Shown: positions 1 through 7,915, counted from the first letter of the stretch. The stretch: 38,397 nt of DNA from Limnohabitans sp. (GCF_017848645.1 NZ_JAFEIF010000077.1:1-38397); one strand, 5' to 3'. Notes: generated from the sequence alone by a model not told the origin. Program-made: numbers and translations.

Positions 1-3000
1 GCCCCCACCAAGGTACACATCCGCACTCAACCGCTCAGCCACCCCCAACACCTCGCCCATCGACTCAGCGTACTCGCGCAGCGCCAGCCCCGTGTGCGAT
101 GTGGCGTGTTGCCGCACATCGTCCGGCGTGCCCTCGGCCACGATCAGCCCTCCGGCATAACCGCCCTCAGGCCCCAAATCGATCAGCCAATCGCTGGCGC
201 GGATCACGTCCAAGTTGTGCTCGATGACGATGAGCGAATGCCCCGCTTCGAGCAGCTTGCGCAAAGCCCGCATGAGCTTGGCGATGTCGTCAAAGTGCAA
301 GCCCGTGGTCGGCTCGTCAAACAAAAACAGCGTGCCTTTGCGCGCCAGACTCTGGCGGCTCTTGGCCGCGCTTTTGGCGGCTTCAGCCAAAAAGCCCGCG
401 AGCTTGAGGCGCTGCGCCTCACCGCCCGACAAGGTGGGCACAGGCTGGCCCAGCTTCACATATTCCAGGCCCACGTCCACGATGGGCTGCAGGGCGCGGA
501 TCACGTCGCGGTCTTGCGCGAACAAAGCGGCGGCTTCGCTCACCGTGAGGTCCAGTACATCGGCCACATTCAGGTGGCGCGGCTGCGCCTGGCCCAGAGC
601 CTGGCGCTCGACGGTGATCTCCAGAATCTCGGGGCGGTAACGCTTGCCATCGCAATCGGGGCAGCGCAAATACACGTCGCTCAAGAATTGCATCTCAACG
701 TGCTCAAAGCCCGAGCCGCCGCAAGTGGGGCAGCGCCCGTCGCCGCCGTTGAAGCTGAACTTGCTGGCGGTGTAACCCCGCTGACGCGAGAGCGGCGCGG
801 TCGCAAAAATCTCGCGGATCGCGTCCCACGCACCCACATAACTCACCGGGTTGGATCGTGCGGTTTTGCCGATGGGCGACTGGTCCACGAATACCACATC
901 GCTCAGGTGGTCGGCCCCCAGCAGGCGGTCGTGCGCGCCGGGGGTTTCGGTGGCTTTGCCAAAGTGGCGCATCAGCGCCGGGGCCAGCACATCCTGGATC
1001 AAACTCGATTTGCCCGAACCGCTCACGCCGGTGATGGTGACCAGGCGCTGCAGCGGAAAGTCCACGCTGATGTTTTGCAGGTTGTGCTCGCGTGCGCCTT
1101 CCAAAATCAAGCGCGGCGTGCTGTCGGTGACCATGCGTTTGAAGCCCAGACCCACTTGTTTGCGCCCGCCCAAATAGGCACCTGTGAGTGTGTCGGCATT
1201 GCGCAGGTCGGCAGTCGTGCCGTCAAACACGATCTGCCCACCGCGCTCGCCGGGGCCGGGGCCCATGTCTATCATGCGGTCGGCGGCCATCATCACGGCC
1301 GGGTCGTGCTCGACCACGACCAGCGTGTTGCCCGCGTCGCGCAGGCGGTGCATGGCCAAGGTGATGCGGTGCATGTCACGCGGGTGCAGGCCGATGCTGG
1401 GCTCGTCGAGCACGAACAAGGTGTTGACGAGGCTGGTGCCGAGCGCAGTGGTGAGGTTGATGCGCTGCACTTCGCCGCCGCTGAGGGTGCGGCTTTGGCG
1501 GTCGAGGGTGAGGTAACCAATGCCGACGTCACACAGGTATTTGAGGCGGGTGGTGATTTCTTCCAGCAGCAGTTGCAGGGCTTTTTGTTCGGCGCTTTTG
1601 CCGTGGTTGGTTTCCTTCGTGGTTTCTTCGGAGGGACGGTCTGCATCAGAGCGGGGGGCGGGCTCCTCATGAGGCGGGGGTACGCCAAAATCGTCGCCCG
1701 CCCCCCGCTCTGACGCAGACCTTGTGGTCGATCGGGCGTCTTGCGCCCTCTCTGTCGCACTCTCTGTCGCTGCCTGTGCCTGTGCCTGTGCCTGTGCCTG
1801 AGCTTCTGCTTGTGCACCCGCCCCCACGGCTTCGGCCGGGGATGGGCTGGGCGACGATTTTGGCGTACCCCCGCCGTATGAGGAGCCCAGCCCATCCCCG
1901 GCCGAAGCCTCCCCCAACGTGCTCAACAACCCAGCAACCAAAGAGGCCTCCCCGGCCGCCAAGGAGGCATGCCCAGAAGCAGACACCCGGTCAAAAAACA
2001 AACGCAAACGGTCAAGCGGCATGATCATCATGTCGTGCAGACTCAAACCCGGCAGCGCCTCCAACTGCGCCCGCGTCCACTTCACACCCGCGGGCATGAA
2101 ACGCTTTTCCACTGGTAACGCCCCATCGGCATCCGAATGGCTGCCAATGCGCCAGAGCAAACTCTCGGTCTTCAAACGCGCCCCTTGGCACGTCGGGCAC
2201 TCGGTGTAACTGCGGTACTTGGACAAGAGCACCCGGATGTGCATCTTGTAGGCCTTGCTCTCCAGGTACTCAAAAAAGCGCTTGACGCCATACCACTGGT
2301 GGTTCCAGCGGCCCTTCCACTCGGGTGAACCGTTGATCACCCAATCTTGCTGGGCTTTCGTCAGCTTGTCCCAAGCCGTGTCGCGCGGAATACCTGCGGC
2401 CTCGGCGTGGCGCATCAGGTCGTCCTGGTTTTCTTGCCAGGCGGGCGTTTGCAGCGTCTTGATGGTCCCGGCCCGCAGCGTGAGCTTGGGGTTGGGAATG
2501 ACCAAGCCATAGTCCACGCCGATCACACGGCCAAAACCCCGGCAGGTCTCGCACGCCCCCACCGCCGAGTTGAACGAAAACATCGACGGGATCGGGTCGG
2601 TGTAACGCTGATCGCTGTCGGGGCAATGCAGTCCGGTGGAAAAGCGCCAGATGTCAAAGGCAGTTTCGGGGGATGAGGCATCAGGATCTGACGCCAATTT
2701 CTCCACATACACATTCAGACGGCCGCCGCGTTTGAGGGCCACTTCGATGGCTTCGACCACGCGGGCTTTTTCGGCCTTGCCCAAACGAAAGCGGTCGGCG
2801 ATCACGTCCAGCACTTTGCGCGGGCCGGTGGGGGTGGCCACTTCGCGCTCGGCCTGCACCTTGGTGAAGCCGCTGGCCGACAACCATTGTTCAACCTGCT
2901 CGGCGCTGGTGTTGGCGGGCAGCTCGACAGGGAAGGTCAGAAACAGGCGCGGATCACCTGCTTGCGCGGCACGCTGGGCCAGTTCGGCGTAAATCGTGTC

Positions 3001-3402
3001 GGGGTTGTCGTGGCGCACCGGCTGCGCGGTGTCTTTGTCAAACAGCTGGCCCAGGCGGGCGAACAACAGCTTCAGGTGGTCGTTCAGCTCGGTCATGGTG
3101 CCCACGGTGGAGCGTGAGCTGCGCACCGGGTTGGTCTGGTCAATCGCAATGGCCGGGGGCACACCTTCGACCTTGTCGACGGCCGGTTTGTCCATGCGGT
3201 CCAGAAACTGGCGGGCGTAGGCACTGAAGGTCTCCACATAGCGGCGCTGGCCCTCTGCGTACAGCGTGTCAAACACCAGGCTCGACTTGCCCGAGCCGCT
3301 GGGGCCGGTGACCACCGTCAACTCGCCCGTGCGGATGTCCAGGTCGAGGTTTTTGAGATTGTGCTGACGGGCACCACGGATGCGAATGAGACCTTGGGAC
3401 AT
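1..3402 (-). CDS. uvrA: UvrA-type excinuclease ABC subunit A (C-terminal end beyond window)
   Basis: DNA-damage recognition ATPase of nucleotide excision repair, cytoplasmic. The start at 3402 reads MSQGLIRIRGARQHNLKNLD. First Walker A GPSGSGKSS lies at residues 33-41, first ABC signature LSGGEVQRI near residue 638, second Walker A GVSGSGKSS from residue 792 and second signature LSGGEAQRL near residue 990. Zinc modules show CETC and CPTC in the first half, and CPTC-x19-CPDC in the second. All 1134 visible codons stay in one frame, and the protein still continues about 30 residues past the point where ordinary UvrA (about 940-970 aa) ends. The segment NPVRSSRSTVGTMTELND resembles the first module of the giant double UvrA of Burkholderiales, so a second module may lie beyond the left edge (inference). 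Residues about 472-606 are an in-frame low-complexity insert where ordinary UvrA has a short linker. No LexA-like box is visible upstream. Confidence 0.93.
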   Translation of the reverse strand, partial: MSQGLIRIRGARQHNLKNLDLDIRTGELTVVTGPSGSGKSSLVFDTLYAEGQRRYVETFSAYARQFLDRMDKPAVDKVEGVPPAIAIDQTNPVRSSRSTVGTMTELNDHLKLLFARLGQLFDKDTAQPVRHDNPDTIYAELAQRAAQAGDPRLFLTFPVELPANTSAEQVEQWLSASGFTKVQAEREVATPTGPRKVLDVIADRFRLGKAEKARVVEAIEVALKRGGRLNVYVEKLASDPDASSPETAFDIWRFSTGLHCPDSDQRYTDPIPSMFSFNSAVGACETCRGFGRVIGVDYGLVIPNPKLTLRAGTIKTLQTPAWQENQDDLMRHAEAAGIPRDTAWDKLTKAQQDWVINGSPEWKGRWNHQWYGVKRFFEYLESKAYKMHIRVLLSKYRSYTECPTCQGARLKTESLLWRIGSHSDADGALPVEKRFMPAGVKWTRAQLEALPGLSLHDMMIMPLDRLRLFFDRVSASGHASLAAGEASLVAGLLSTLGEASAGDGLGSSYGGGTPKSSPSPSPAEAVGAGAQAEAQAQAQAQAQAATESATERAQDARSTTRSASERGAGDDFGVPPPHEEPAPRSDADRPSEETTKETNHGKSAEQKALQLLLEEITTRLKYLCDVGIGYLTLDRQSRTLSGGEVQRINLTTALGTSLVNTLFVLDEPSIGLHPRDMHRITLAMHRLRDAGNTLVVVEHDPAVMMAADRMIDMGPGPGERGGQIVFDGTTADLRNADTLTGAYLGGRKQVGLGFKRMVTDSTPRLILEGAREHNLQNISVDFPLQRLVTITGVSGSGKSSLIQDVLAPALMRHFGKATETPGAHDRLLGADHLSDVVFVDQSPIGKTARSNPVSYVGAWDAIREIFATAPLSRQRGYTASKFSFNGGDGRCPTCGGSGFEHVEMQFLSDVYLRCPDCDGKRYRPEILEITVERQALGQAQPRHLNVADVLDLTVSEAAALFAQDRDVIRALQPIVDVGLEYVKLGQPVPTLSGGEAQRLKLAGFLAEAAKSAAKSRQSLARKGTLFLFDEPTTGLHFDDIAKLMRALRKLLEAGHSLIVIEHNLDVIRASDWLIDLGPEGGYAGGLIVAEGTPDDVRQHATSHTGLALREYAESMGEVLGVAERLSADVYLGGG
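1638..1721. repeat. palindromic element, copy A, inside uvrA
   Basis: Two 25-nt arms (1638-1662 and 1697-1721) are inverted repeats with one mismatch and enclose a 34-nt loop (1663-1696) containing GGCGGGGGTACGCCAAAATC. The loop is the reverse complement of the loop of the element at 1828-1909 apart from two bases, while the arms are unrelated to that copy. The element keeps the uvrA frame open and encodes an acidic, proline-rich stretch on the minus strand. It resembles in principle the palindromic elements that insert in frame in Rickettsia genes. A hairpin-forming mobile or replicating repeat is an inference. Confidence 0.8.
1771..1800. repeat. hexanucleotide tandem repeat (TGCCTG, five units)
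   Basis: Five perfect TGCCTG units lie between the two palindromic elements and encode an Ala-Gln run in UvrA on the minus strand. A second short direct repeat, TCTCTGTCGC twice, sits just before it at about 1750-1770. Six-base units can change copy number without breaking the frame. Confidence 0.85.
1828..1909. repeat. palindromic element, copy B, inside uvrA
   Basis: Perfect 24-nt inverted arms (1828-1851 and 1886-1909, beginning GGCTTCGGCCGGGGATGG) enclose a 34-nt loop (1852-1885) containing GATTTTGGCGTACCCCCGCC. The loop matches the reverse complement of copy A at 32 of 34 positions, so the two copies are in opposite orientation. The arms differ completely from copy A. On the minus strand it encodes a Gly/Ser/Pro-rich segment in frame with uvrA. 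Confidence 0.82.
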
Positions 3403-3471
3403 GCTGGGCTTTATGGGGTGGGGGCCAAGCATTCTAGGGCGCAGATGATGACATGACACCCGGCCAAAAGA

Positions 3472-3495
3472 AAAGCCACGCACAGGCGTGGCTTT
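3472..3495 (-). terminator. rho-independent terminator of the small membrane protein gene
   Basis: Ten-base perfect stem AAAGCCACGC / GCGTGGCTTT with a 4-nt loop, followed on the minus strand by a T-rich tract (TTTTCTTTT). It lies 42 nt after the stop of the gene ending at 3537. Confidence 0.85.
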
Positions 3496-3536
3496 GGTTT
3501 GAGGCGCTTGACTGGCGTCAGGCGCTCACAGGGTGA

Positions 3537-3731
3537 TCACTTGACTGCACTGGCGTCCGAAGCCGGGGCAGCAGCAGGTGCGGCGGCAGGTGCATCGGCC
3601 TTGGCGGGCTCTACATGCACGGCGTCAGCGCCGTGCTTTTCACCGCTCATGTCCAGGCTGTCACCACCTTTGCTGATGACGTACAAAGCCAAGGCAGCAA
3701 AGATCACGAATCCAACAACAATTTTCCACAT
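3537..3731 (-). CDS. small single-pass membrane protein, unknown function
   Basis: A 64-residue protein. Residues 1-20 (MWKIVVGFVIFAALALYVIS) form one hydrophobic segment. It is followed by a short charged stretch and a low-complexity tail rich in Ala and Pro (about residues 42-60). No domain is recognised. The start has a good ribosome binding site, GGAG eight bases upstream. The gene sits between two terminators, so it appears to be a single-gene transcript. A membrane-anchored tail exposed to one side of the inner membrane is the most that can be said. The clean signals on both sides make it more credible than its length alone would. Confidence 0.75.
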   Translation of the reverse strand: MWKIVVGFVIFAALALYVISKGGDSLDMSGEKHGADAVHVEPAKADAPAAAPAAAPASDASAVK

Positions 3732-3751
3732 GATTCATCTCCAAAACAAAG

Positions 3752-3777
3752 AAGGCCCTCCACAGAGGGAAGGCCTT
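3752..3777 (-). terminator. terminator after the MFS transporter gene
   Basis: On the minus strand an AAGG / CCTT outer stem and CCCTC / GAGGG inner stem, with a small bulge and TGTG loop, are followed by CTTTGTTTT. It lies 43 nt after the transporter stop and directly before the next gene's ribosome binding site. Confidence 0.75.
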
Positions 3778-3820
3778 GAATTTAGCATCCGAGTCACCCC
3801 GGGATGCTTACAAAAACAGA

Positions 3821-5584
3821 TCAGTCGTCTTTGTAGATGTCGTTGTCTTTGGTTTCTTTGACGAACAAGCCACCAATCACGACGGTGACACCGGCGATGA
3901 TGATCGGGTACCACAAGCCGTTGTACATGTTGCCGGTCTGGGCCACGATCGCAAAAGCGGTGGTGGGCATCAAACCACCGAACCAGCCGTTACCAATGTG
4001 GTAGGGCAAGGACATCGATGTGTAACGGATGCGGGTGGGGAACATCTCAACCAGCATGGCGGCGATCGGGCCGTACACCATGGTCACCAACAGCACCAGG
4101 TAGGTGAGGATGATGATGACGGTGACTTTGTCGAACTTGGCCATGTCGGCTTTAGCCGGGTAGTTGGCGGCCTTCAAAGCGGCGCCCAGGTTGGAGCTCA
4201 ACAAAGTGGCACCAGCGGTCTTCTCGTTGCTCAGGTCTTTGACAGACTTGGTGGCAGCTTCGATGGCCTTGGCATCTTTGGGTTCCGCAGCGTTCAGAGC
4301 CGCCAGCTTTTCCTCGGCCTTGGCCTTGGCAGCGGCGATGTCTTCAGCCGAGTACTTGACGTTCACCACGGTCTCGCCCACTTTGATCACAGCAGGTGTG
4401 CCCGCAGGCGCTGCAATGTTTTCGTAGGATACAGAAGCACCAGCCAAACGCTGTTTAGCAATGTCGCAAGAAGAAGTGAATTTCTTGGTGCCTGTGGGGT
4501 TGAACTGGAAAGAGCACTCTGCTGGATCGGCAGTCACCGTCACCTGAGCCGACTGCTGCGCAGCGTACAGGTCTGGGTTGGCTGCTTTGGTCAACGCCTT
4601 GAACACAGGGAAGTAAGTGACAACAGCCAACAAGCAACCGGCCAAGATCAGTGGTTTACGACCGATTTTGTCCGACAGCGTGCCGAAGATCACGAAGAAC
4701 GGTGTGCCGATGATCAAGGAGATCGCGACCATGATGTTGGCGGTGGCGCCGTCCACTTTCAGCGCCTGCGTCAAGAAGAACAAAGCGTAGAACTGACCGG
4801 AATACCAAACCACAGCCTGACCCATGACCAAGCCGAACAAGGCCAAGATCACGATCTTCAGGTTTTTCCACTGGCCGAAAGATTCGGACAGAGGGGCTTT
4901 GGACGTCTTGCCTTCGGCTTTCATTTTCACGAAAGCAGGCGATTCGTTCATGCTCAAACGGATGTACACCGAGATGATCAGCATGATCACCGAGACAAGG
5001 AACGGAACTCGCCAGCCCCAGTCAGCAAAAGCTTCTTCGCCGATGATGGTACGTGTGCCCAAGATCACCATCAGGGACAGGAACAAGCCCAAAGTCGCTG
5101 TGGTCTGGATCCAGGCGGTGTAAGCACCACGCTGACCCGCTGGGGCGTGCTCGGCCACATAAGTAGCAGCACCACCGTACTCACCACCCAAAGCCAAACC
5201 TTGCAGCAAGCGCAGGCAGATCAGGATGACGGGAGCGGCCACGCCAATGCTGGCGTAGTTAGGCAAAACGCCCACAATGAAGGTCGAGACACCCATGATC
5301 AGGATGGTGACCAGGAAGGTGTACTTGCGGCCGATCATGTCGCCCAAGCGGCCGAAGAAGATCGCGCCGAAAGGACGCACGATGAAACCGGCAGCAAACG
5401 CCAGCAGTGCGAAGATGAAAGCAGAGCCTTCATCCAAGCCGCTGAAGAATTGCTTGGCAATGATCGCGGCCAATGAACCGTACAGGTAAAAGTCATACCA
5501 TTCAAAAACGGTACCCAGAGAAGAGGCAAAAATCACCTTCTTCTCTTCCGCCGTCATCGGGCGGTTTGCTTCAGTTGTAGCCAT
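3821..5584 (-). CDS. MFS transporter, metabolite:H+ symporter (MHS) type
   Basis: Inner-membrane secondary transporter of 587 residues, probably for an organic acid or compatible solute taken up with protons; the substrate cannot be read from sequence. The N-terminal SSLGTVFEWYDFYLYGSLA is typical of the MHS family. The loop-2 motif GRLGDMIGRKYTF and its second-half counterpart GTLSDKIGRKPLI are both present. Between transmembrane segments about 9 and 10 there is an insert of roughly 120 residues (about 345-470) with two cysteines (AECSFQF and SSCDIAK), followed by an Ala/Lys-rich helical stretch. MFS topology puts this loop on the periplasmic side. The start at 5584 was chosen over one 30 codons upstream because GGAGA precedes it and the family N-terminus begins here. 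It is transcribed divergently from the GMC oxidoreductase gene. Confidence 0.9.
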   Translation of the reverse strand: MATTEANRPMTAEEKKVIFASSLGTVFEWYDFYLYGSLAAIIAKQFFSGLDEGSAFIFALLAFAAGFIVRPFGAIFFGRLGDMIGRKYTFLVTILIMGVSTFIVGVLPNYASIGVAAPVILICLRLLQGLALGGEYGGAATYVAEHAPAGQRGAYTAWIQTTATLGLFLSLMVILGTRTIIGEEAFADWGWRVPFLVSVIMLIISVYIRLSMNESPAFVKMKAEGKTSKAPLSESFGQWKNLKIVILALFGLVMGQAVVWYSGQFYALFFLTQALKVDGATANIMVAISLIIGTPFFVIFGTLSDKIGRKPLILAGCLLAVVTYFPVFKALTKAANPDLYAAQQSAQVTVTADPAECSFQFNPTGTKKFTSSCDIAKQRLAGASVSYENIAAPAGTPAVIKVGETVVNVKYSAEDIAAAKAKAEEKLAALNAAEPKDAKAIEAATKSVKDLSNEKTAGATLLSSNLGAALKAANYPAKADMAKFDKVTVIIILTYLVLLVTMVYGPIAAMLVEMFPTRIRYTSMSLPYHIGNGWFGGLMPTTAFAIVAQTGNMYNGLWYPIIIAGVTVVIGGLFVKETKDNDIYKDD

Positions 5585-5933
5585 AAAGCTGTCTCCAAAA
5601 AAGAGTCTCCGACAGGGAAACTTGGCGCGATTCTTAGCGCTTGCACTTGCCCCTGTCTGACAGGCAACCAACATGGGCTTACATAATCAGTACTAACCCT
5701 TGGTATTTTTTTCGCATTACGATAAAACCTCGTTTTCCAAGGGTAATTACTGGGATTTGTTTTCGGCTTTGATATGAGCGCCTTCACCCAATTGGCACGC
5801 CCAAGCCTTTTTCGGCTTCAAAATTGAACCGTCCACACGAACAATCCACCGTCTCAAACCCTTCACGTCATCCATTACAGTCGGACGCACCGCGAAATTC
5901 GCCTTGAATTCCTCAGAACACACGAACACAGGC
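5585..5933. other. divergent promoter region without a gene
   Basis: 349 nt between the start codons of the MFS transporter (minus) and the GMC oxidoreductase (plus). The middle, about 5680-5770, is AT-rich compared with the coding DNA around it. It holds an inverted repeat (5696-5744) and a short hairpin at 5647-5667 in what would be the transporter leader. No convincing coding sequence is seen. Confidence 0.6.
5696..5744. promoter_or_regulatory. inverted repeat, possible operator for the divergent pair
   Basis: ACCCTTGG at 5696-5703 is repeated exactly in inverse as CCAAGGGT at 5737-5744, across a 33-nt AT-rich spacer. The position between divergent genes suggests a regulator site or a looping pair, but the regulator is not identified. 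Confidence 0.35.
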
Positions 5934-7649
5934 ATGAACGACAACACCTTTGACTACATCATCGTTGGCGGTGGCACTGCAGGATGCCTGCTGGCCAACC
6001 GCCTGAGTGCCGATGCCCGCAAGCGCGTGCTTTTGATCGAAGCCGGCAAAAAAGACGATTACCACTGGATCCATATCCCTGTGGGCTACCTGTACTGCAT
6101 TGGCAACCCGCGCACCGACTGGCTGTACCAAACCGAACCCACCGAGGGACTGAACGGCCGCAGCCTGCGCTACCCGCGTGGCAAGGTGCTGGGTGGGTGC
6201 TCCAGCATCAACGGCATGATTTACATGCGTGGCCAATCGCGCGACTACGACCAGTGGGCGCAGATCACAGGCAACGACGCGTGGCGCTGGGACCAAGCAT
6301 TGCCTTACTTCAAACTCCATGAAGACCACTACAACGGCGCCAATGAATTTCACGGCGCCAAAGGGGGCAAGTCGGAATTGCTCGCCCCCACCGATTTGCC
6401 CAAAGGGGGCTACCTGCATACGCTGCGCGGGCGCAACACGGGTGGCGAATGGCGCATCGAAAAGCAACGCCTGCACTGGGACGTGCTGGACGCGTTTTCG
6501 CAAGCGGCCCAGCAAGCGGGCATTCCCGCCACCGACGACTTCAACCGGGGCAACAACGAAGGCGTGTCTTACTTCGATGTGAACCAGCGCAACGGCTGGC
6601 GCTGGAACACGGCCAAGGCTTTTTTGCGTCCCACCTGTTATTCACGTCCCAACTTTGAGCTGTGGAACAAAGCCCAGGTCAGCAAGTTGCTCATTGAAAC
6701 CCAGGCCAACGGCGAAAAGCGTTGCACGGGCGCTCAGGTCTGGACAGGGCTGGAGATGGTCGAAGTCAAGGCCACGCAAGAGGTGATCTTGAGCGCGGGC
6801 AGCATTGGGTCTGCGCAAATTTTGCAACTGTCAGGCATCGGGCCTTCAGATTTGCTGCAAGGTGTTGGCGTTCACGTGCAGCATGAGCTGCCCGGCGTGG
6901 GGGCCAACCTGCAAGACCATTTGCAGATCCGCTCGGTCTACAAGGTCAAAAACGCCAAGACCCTCAACACCCTGGCCAACAGCCTGTGGGGCAAAGCCAT
7001 GATCGGTCTGGAATACGCCTTCAAGCGCACCGGGCCCATGAGCATGGCACCGAGTCAGTTGGGCGCGTTCACCAAGAGCGATCCGTCGCAGCCCCACGCC
7101 AACATCCAGTACCACGTTCAGCCTTTGAGTCTGGATGCGTTTGGCGAGCCGCTGCACAGTTTTCCGGCCATCACGGCCAGTGTGTGCAACCTCAACCCCA
7201 CCAGCCGGGGCACGGTGCACATCCAGAGCCCGCGTTTTGAGGACGCCCCCGCCATTGCACCCAATTACTTGGGCACCGCAGAAGACCGCAAAGTGGCCGC
7301 CGACAGTTTGCGTGTGACGCGCCGCATCATGGCGCAAGACGCGATGAAGCCTTTCCAGCCCGAGGAGTTCAAGCCCGGCGTGCAGTACCAAAGCGACGAA
7401 GAACTGGCCAAATTGGCCGGTGACATTGCCAGCACGATCTTCCACCCGGTGGGCACCACGCGGATGGGGCGCGACGACGACCCGATGGCGGTGGTGAATG
7501 GGCGATTGCAAGTGCGCGGCATTGCGGGTTTGCGTGTGGTGGATGCGGGGGTGATGCCCACGATCACCAGCGGCAACACCAACAGCCCGACGCTCATGAT
7601 TGCGGAAAAAGCGGCGCAGTGGATTGGTGAAGATTTCGTCAAAACTTAA
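5934..7649 (+). CDS. GMC family FAD-dependent oxidoreductase (choline dehydrogenase-like)
   Basis: Flavoprotein alcohol dehydrogenase or oxidase of 571 residues. The N-terminal FAD motif is DYIIVGGGTAGCLLANRL, followed by the acidic strand end LLIEAG. GMC signature 1 is RGKVLGGCSSINGMIYMRG and signature 2 is GSIGSAQILQLSGIGP. The C-terminal domain has the catalytic His in FHPVGTTRMG and the Asn in SGNTNSPTLMIAEKA. Length fits the bacterial choline and alcohol dehydrogenase branch; the substrate is not determined. The ATG at 5934 is preferred over a TTG at 5904, because the FAD-binding strand begins five residues after it. The gene for a DUF4212 membrane protein follows after 14 nt and is probably co-transcribed. 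Confidence 0.92.
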   Translation: MNDNTFDYIIVGGGTAGCLLANRLSADARKRVLLIEAGKKDDYHWIHIPVGYLYCIGNPRTDWLYQTEPTEGLNGRSLRYPRGKVLGGCSSINGMIYMRGQSRDYDQWAQITGNDAWRWDQALPYFKLHEDHYNGANEFHGAKGGKSELLAPTDLPKGGYLHTLRGRNTGGEWRIEKQRLHWDVLDAFSQAAQQAGIPATDDFNRGNNEGVSYFDVNQRNGWRWNTAKAFLRPTCYSRPNFELWNKAQVSKLLIETQANGEKRCTGAQVWTGLEMVEVKATQEVILSAGSIGSAQILQLSGIGPSDLLQGVGVHVQHELPGVGANLQDHLQIRSVYKVKNAKTLNTLANSLWGKAMIGLEYAFKRTGPMSMAPSQLGAFTKSDPSQPHANIQYHVQPLSLDAFGEPLHSFPAITASVCNLNPTSRGTVHIQSPRFEDAPAIAPNYLGTAEDRKVAADSLRVTRRIMAQDAMKPFQPEEFKPGVQYQSDEELAKLAGDIASTIFHPVGTTRMGRDDDPMAVVNGRLQVRGIAGLRVVDAGVMPTITSGNTNSPTLMIAEKAAQWIGEDFVKT

Positions 7650-7663
7650 CGCAGCCAGACCCC

Positions 7664-7915
7664 ATGGCTTTCATTCACAAAAAACGCATTTTGACCTCAG
7701 TGCTTTTGCTGGCCTGGCTGTTGATCAGCTTTGGCCCCAGCTTTTTTGCGCGTGAGCTCTCAGTGCTGGTTTGGGGCTGGCCTTTGTATTTTTGGATGGC
7801 AGCGCAAGGCTCTATCCTGCTGTTCATCGGCATCGTGGTTGTTTACGCCTGGCTCATGAACCGTTGGGAAGCACAAGAGGCCGCTGCAGGCCGGGACATC
7901 CCACAAGGCTGGTGA
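7664..7915 (+). CDS. DUF4212-type small membrane subunit, without its large subunit
   Basis: An 83-residue protein with two membrane segments (about residues 8-28 and 46-65). The GWPLYFWMAAQGSILLFIGI stretch, followed by VYAWLMNRWE, matches the small subunit family of sodium:solute symporters. The second such protein in this window, at 9251-9514, has the parallel stretch GWPFSFWVAAQGALIVY. That copy is followed directly by its large transporter subunit; this one is followed by 349 nt without a gene. It begins 14 nt after the GMC oxidoreductase stop. It may assist a transporter encoded elsewhere, or be a remnant of a duplicated symporter unit. The reading frame is intact. Confidence 0.82.
   Translation: MAFIHKKRILTSVLLLAWLLISFGPSFFARELSVLVWGWPLYFWMAAQGSILLFIGIVVVYAWLMNRWEAQEAAAGRDIPQGW

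Noticed and set aside
94..1713. Long plus-strand open frame opposite uvrA
   Set aside because: It has no family sequence and an odd His/Gln/Ala-rich composition, as expected of the antisense of a high-GC gene. The minus strand holds clear UvrA motifs throughout.
1638..1909. A complete insertion sequence or MITE with conserved terminal repeats in uvrA
   Set aside because: No transposase, no clear target-site duplication, and the arms of the two copies are not related, so neither label fits the structure seen.
3776..5476. 566-codon plus-strand frame opposite the MFS transporter
   Set aside because: Rich in His, Gln and Asp with no domain; it mirrors the codon pattern of the real minus-strand transporter.
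5747..5947. Short minus-strand frame in the gap between the MFS and GMC genes
   Set aside because: 66 codons, no ribosome binding site, no recognised sequence, and it overlaps the GMC start; the region is better explained as promoter DNA.
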